The position numbers were made by a program, and so were the translations under genes. From contig ML679968.1 of the NCBI GenBank assembly GCA_007922225.1, positions 8,553,022-8,617,021 of the forward strand: a stretch of 64,000 nt of DNA. Reading direction: 5' to 3'. This document shows positions 60,265-64,000 of this stretch, in pieces. The DNA comes from Emydura subglobosa (Eukaryota; Chordata; Testudines; Chelidae). Under the pieces are notes generated by a model. That model had not been told where the DNA came from. It did no database searches and saw only the letters and a program-made list of their open reading frames with translations. Positions within the stretch are counted from its first letter, which is position 1, and each line of letters starts with the position of its first letter.

Positions 60265-60405
60265 AGAATTCATAGATTCCAAGGCCAGATGGGACCACTG
60301 TGATCATTTGATCTGACCTCCTGTATATCACAAAAAATATAACTTCCCCAAAATAATTCCTAGAGCATATGTTTTACAAAAAACATCCAGTCTTAATTCC
60401 ATGAG
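60265..60405 (-). repeat. CR1-type LINE 3' end fragment
   Basis: The plus strand reads 'ATTCATAGATTCCAAGGCCAGATGGGACCACTGTGATCATTTGATCTGACCTCCTGTAT' and 'AACTTCCCCAAAATAATTCCTAGAGCA', the reverse complement of a CR1 3' UTR whose 5' neighbour appears as the plus-strand fragment at 50410. Confidence 0.75.
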
Positions 60406-60409
60406 CACA

Positions 60410-60545
60410 CATTGGCTAGAGCTCATCAAAAGTTTTCCATCAAAACTTTTTCTTTCTGATGGAAAATTGATTTATGGACTAGGCAAATTTTTCTCATGAA
60501 AATGTCTGCTTTCTGAAGAAAATGTTGATGTTTTGTCAATCAGGT
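60410..60545. mobile_element. A/T-rich DNA-transposon-like repeat, copy 2
   Basis: 'GCTAGAGCTCATCAAAAGTTTTCCATCAAAAC' and 'TTTCTGATGGAAAATTGA' with TTTTC/GAAAA palindromes, similar to 32545-32960. Ends are approximate. Confidence 0.45.
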
Positions 60546-60549
60546 GAAC

Positions 60550-61285
60550 ACCTTTCACCTGAAAAATGAAAAAAAAATAAATTTGGAAATATGCCATGAT
60601 GTCTTGGGAGTGGTAATTCAAATGCCTCATGTAATTCAGATTCTTCTCTATACGCCAGGTTCCCCAGATGGATTACATTTCCCATCTGTCTTTCAGGTTC
60701 TCGTGGGAGGGAACAATCTGGTCCCTAGTTCTCATTTTCTTTCTCTTATAGCTGTCTTCCTATGTTTATATTAGTTTATATTGTTGATTGATTTTGTAAA
60801 ATGCTGGATAAAACTTTATAAGCAAAAAACCCTCAAAGAATTTTTTTTTTAATAAGAGATCAATTTATTGCAAGGAATAGAGTGTCACTCTTACCCTTAT
60901 GACTTGTTGGAATTTGCTGGAATATAAGCAAAGTCTCATGTTATCAGGATCTTTAATTACTGTAGCTACAAATGTAGGTGACTCTTTGAAGTCAAATGAA
61001 AAATTCTTAGAGCATGTCAGCATTTAAGATTCAAAACAAAACATGCCTATTTCAATTTGCATTTCAAAGTCAATTATTTGTTGTTTAAATTTATTACATC
61101 ATCTCATGTATGCTCTGTACGGGTAAATCATTAAGGGCTATCGATAGTAGGCAAGCCCCAATATTAAGTGATGTTTTAAAAGTTTCCCCAACCTTTCTAA
61201 TACAATATTGTTTGACCTTTAGTTACATATTTCTACCAGGCAGAATATTTATTTTGTATTGGATTTTATCTGTTCTGCACCATTT
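60550..61285. other. Intron, no recognised feature
   Basis: AT-rich. The ORF at 60544-60774 shows no domain. An A/T run lies at 60840-60855. Confidence 0.45.
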
Positions 61286-61286
61286 A

Positions 61287-61374
61287 GGCCCAGATCCTCA
61301 CAGATATTTAGGTGCTTAACTCACATTGATTTCAGTAGGTGCTAGGTACATAAATATCTTTGAGGATCTGGGCC
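61287..61374. mobile_element. Palindromic MITE, 88 bp
   Basis: Left arm GGCCCAGATCCTCACAGATA and right arm, inverted, GGCCCAGATCCTCAAAGATA. The arms continue to 29 bases with about 26 identical. The short loop is 'TTAACTCACATTGATTTCAGTAG'. Nearly the whole element is a hairpin. Confidence 0.85.
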
Positions 61375-64000
61375 TGGGAGATTATTTGAGAAAGAAGAAG
61401 TCACAAAAACAAAGATGGTTTCCTTAAACTGCAAATAATGCAATTTCTCATATAGTCTTCCAGTCACGTAAAAAATAGAGTTTAAACCGTTAGTATCAGA
61501 GAGAACTTAAACTGTATACAAACTGTCATTTTCTAACAACACAGAGGTATTACAGCAATGCTACATTTACACCAGTACCGTTAAAGGTGAGTGTCACCAA
61601 ATCTGTAACAAAGGCTTATTTTCATGAGATAACTGCTGTAAAATAAATAATATTAAAAAAATGACAGTATGACAAAAGCTCTATCTTTCTTGAAGAGGTA
61701 TGTAATCAAGGATTCATACGCATGGACACAAAATCATTCACTGGTTTGCAGCTTAAATTGACAGTCTCTGACTGCCAGCTGTCTGTCAGATGGAGAGGAA
61801 TCTTGCCTATTAATATCCTTTGGTCTTTTAAAGACAGTTATTTATTTCATTCCAAGCCTCTTTTGAGGAGAATGCTGACTGCTTCTACTGCAGTTAGTAG
61901 ATGAGAGGGAGATTTGACAATAACATTTTAATTCCTGTTTTACTAACTGGAGCACTTCAGTAAAATTTTCTTTGAAACTTTATTGCCACTATGTTGTATG
62001 TACACTAAGTGAGAGCTTTCATTTTCAACACATCTAAGTTTCATTTTTAAAGAATGAAATTTTTTTAAAAAGAAAATTTTAAGCTGACATTAAATATGCA
62101 ATCGTTCCAACTCAGTAAATAGAAGTCGTGTAATATATCATAAGACATTCTTAAATGTACACTTAACTATTTTTTATATCACCTAAATATTTCTTTTATT
62201 CTCTCTGTTGTTGGTGACTCCCTGTGCAATGTGGGCCAAGGTTGTACACCTACTTTAAAGCCCCTTTTATACTTAGTAAAAAATGAGATTCGGGTCAATA
62301 TTTTTTCCGCCCTAGTGATTTTAAGCTTTTCCATCTGATTAATATTTATTGCGTTGTGAATGCAACAGAAGCAACTCTACCCATCTTTTCTTTACTTCTC
62401 TTTTTGTGCATCAGCATCATTGATAGTCTCCACAAAAATGCCCAGTATGGCAAATAGTATTAGCCTAATGCCACTGAAGCAGAGTAGCAAACGGGAATGA
62501 TCCCTTGAAGTAATTAATTCTATGCTTGGAACTCCCTCTCCCCTTTTTTTCACCATACATTCTTCTTCCAATTTAAACTTCTTTAAAATTCACTTCATCA
62601 GTGAATTCTTTCCATGCTTTTTTAGTAGCACCACTTCAAGATTGGACTACCATTCTGTGGCTGTACTGATTGCACAAATTTCATTTAGGTCTCAATCTCG
62701 CTCCTCTAGAAATGAATGGCAAAACTTGCATTGACTTTCACTGAAGCAGGATCAGCTCCTTAGATTGGGTCCTTGTGTCAGAAATTTATTTTTCTTGTAC
62801 ACTTGCATTGTGCTTAAAAACCTGGTTGTTTTCTTAAAAAATAAAAAAAACTTTTGGATTTTTTTAAAAACATGATCTAAAATAAGCTAAACATCTCACA
62901 ATATTGCAATATTTTGACCAGAAAAAGGAATTGCGGACTATTTTGGGATGGCCTATAAAAAAATAGTGGTGTGAGTGAGAACATGGGAAACTTGGCTATG
63001 GCTAGGAAGATAGTTTAAATAGTGTCTTTGTTATCTTTGTCTATGTTAAATGATTTTTCCGTGCAGTCAACTTGACAGCATATTTTTGACATCTACAATT
63101 TAATGCCCATTTAACAGTTTTCAATTCTTAAGATACGGTGCTCACACGGTTCTCCTTTCCTTGCAATTTATGAGCAGCTATGCGGACTTCCCCCCCTCAA
63201 AAGAAAACTTTTGAATGATTCTTTCAGTCAAAAAGAAATATTTAGGATTCCTTATCTACCTATAGTTTTTTGTAAATAAAAAACCAAGCATGCACGGAAC
63301 CCAGTACATAAATACAGATCCAATGCTTTTTACGACTGTTCCATTTATAATGCAACCTGTCACTTACAAATTGTGTCACAGATCTAGCTTGCTGACAAAA
63401 TGACTCCTAAATTATTATTATTAATTATTATTATCATTATTTATTTCCAGTAGCCCCCACAGAGTGTAAGAAGCTGTATAAACACAAGAGGGCATGGTTC
63501 CTGCCTGAAAATCTTACACTCTGAAGCAACAAAACAGACAGAGGGTAGAGGGAAGGGACAAACACACAAGTAAAGCACTCAGGTGGTGATCAATCAGATA
63601 CTAATATATTGAGTTTTTTTAAACTATAAATACACAGATACATGTATATGTATATAACATGTAGACTTATCCAAGACTTGCCTTAATCAGCTGGTTAGTT
63701 TCTATGGGAGACATGAAAAGCATCTGATTTCAGAGTTCTAAATCCTAGAATTACCAACAAAGAAAATTCTTTGGTACAAAATGAGACCTGTGCAGCATGC
63801 CTAGTGCCTGCTTCTGAGCCATGGTGATACATCAAAAACCTCTAAATCACAGCTGTGCTAAAGAGGATGAGAGCTAACGTGGATGTATGCTATAAATGTG
63901 TTTCAGGGCTTTGACTATGCCAAATTGTGACTGGAATAGAATAAGATAAAAGGTCATTTCTTTTAAAGATAGGTTTATTAGCTATCACCACAGACTTCAG
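61375..64000. other. Intron, no recognised gene
   Basis: AT-rich intron that should continue to the upstream sulfatase exons beyond the window. It contains the repeat at 63410-63540. No minus-strand exon was seen. The ORFs at 61722 and 62522 have no domains. Confidence 0.5.
63410..63540 (+). repeat. Ancient interspersed repeat, copy 2
   Basis: After ATTATTATTA..., 'CAGTAGCCCCCACAGAGTGTAAGAAGCTGTATAAACACAAGAGGGCATGGTTCCTGCCTGAAAATCTTACACTCTGA' follows the same order as the widespread repeat 'GTAGCGCCTAGGAGCCCC ... CTGTACAAACAC ... CAGTCCCTGCCCCAAAGAGCTTACAATCT'. The first copy is at 22990. Confidence 0.55.

Noticed and set aside
57916..64000. Upstream sulfatase exons with the formylglycine cysteine
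   Set aside because: No Cys-x-Pro-Ser-Arg segment or membrane hairpin was found on the minus strand.

Overview
This is non-coding-rich vertebrate nuclear DNA. The most likely source is a turtle or a close sauropsid relative. The reasons are the repeat mix: CR1-type LINEs whose reverse-transcriptase relics lie on the minus strand, a DIRS-like relic, L2-like LINE relics, many short inverted-repeat DNA transposons, LTR-like elements and a Myb/SANT transposon relic. The coding exons are also clearly amniote. No bacterial operon, phage, CRISPR array or complete gene is present.

The one host gene is on the minus strand: four internal exons of a steryl-sulfatase (STS)-like arylsulfatase at 57779-57915, 28621-28758, 16537-16696 and 7567-7688. 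All four have AG/GT splice borders, compatible phases (2-1, 1-1, 1-2, 2-1) and open frames. Laid end to end they match human STS residues of about 275 to 459 with no gap. Active-site residues His290, Asp342, Gln343 and Lys368 fall at the expected places. The 5' exons (formylglycine cysteine, transmembrane hairpin) would lie beyond base 64000. The C-terminal exon would lie before base 1. The window is therefore an interior slice of a large gene, with introns of about 29.0, 11.9 and 8.8 kb between the exons seen.

Everything else is intron. By region: 0.45-1.35 kb is an LTR inserted in an inverted-repeat transposon; 1.54-2.36 kb is a Harbinger-like relic with a Myb/SANT gene; 2.4-3.5 kb is LTR-like; 12.4 kb is a MITE; 16.0 kb is MIR-like; 18.7-20.8 kb is an L2-like LINE next to a GC-rich DIRS-like relic; 23.0-25.6 kb is a repeat cluster; 28.0 kb is an L2-like reverse-transcriptase relic; 29.4-30.7 kb is CR1 plus a MITE; 39.5-40.6 kb is an LTR-like element split by a MITE; 46.6 kb is an hAT-like element with a perfect 8-bp target duplication; 48.0-49.7 kb is CR1 split by a MITE; 53.0-53.55 kb is a fold-back repeat with tRNA-like modules; 54.9-59.3 kb holds three LTR-like elements around one exon.

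I looked for an undescribed functional system and did not find one. The most unusual structures are the fold-back tRNA-like cluster at 53 kb and the nested insertions, which give relative dates. All repeat names come from recognition by eye and need a library search.
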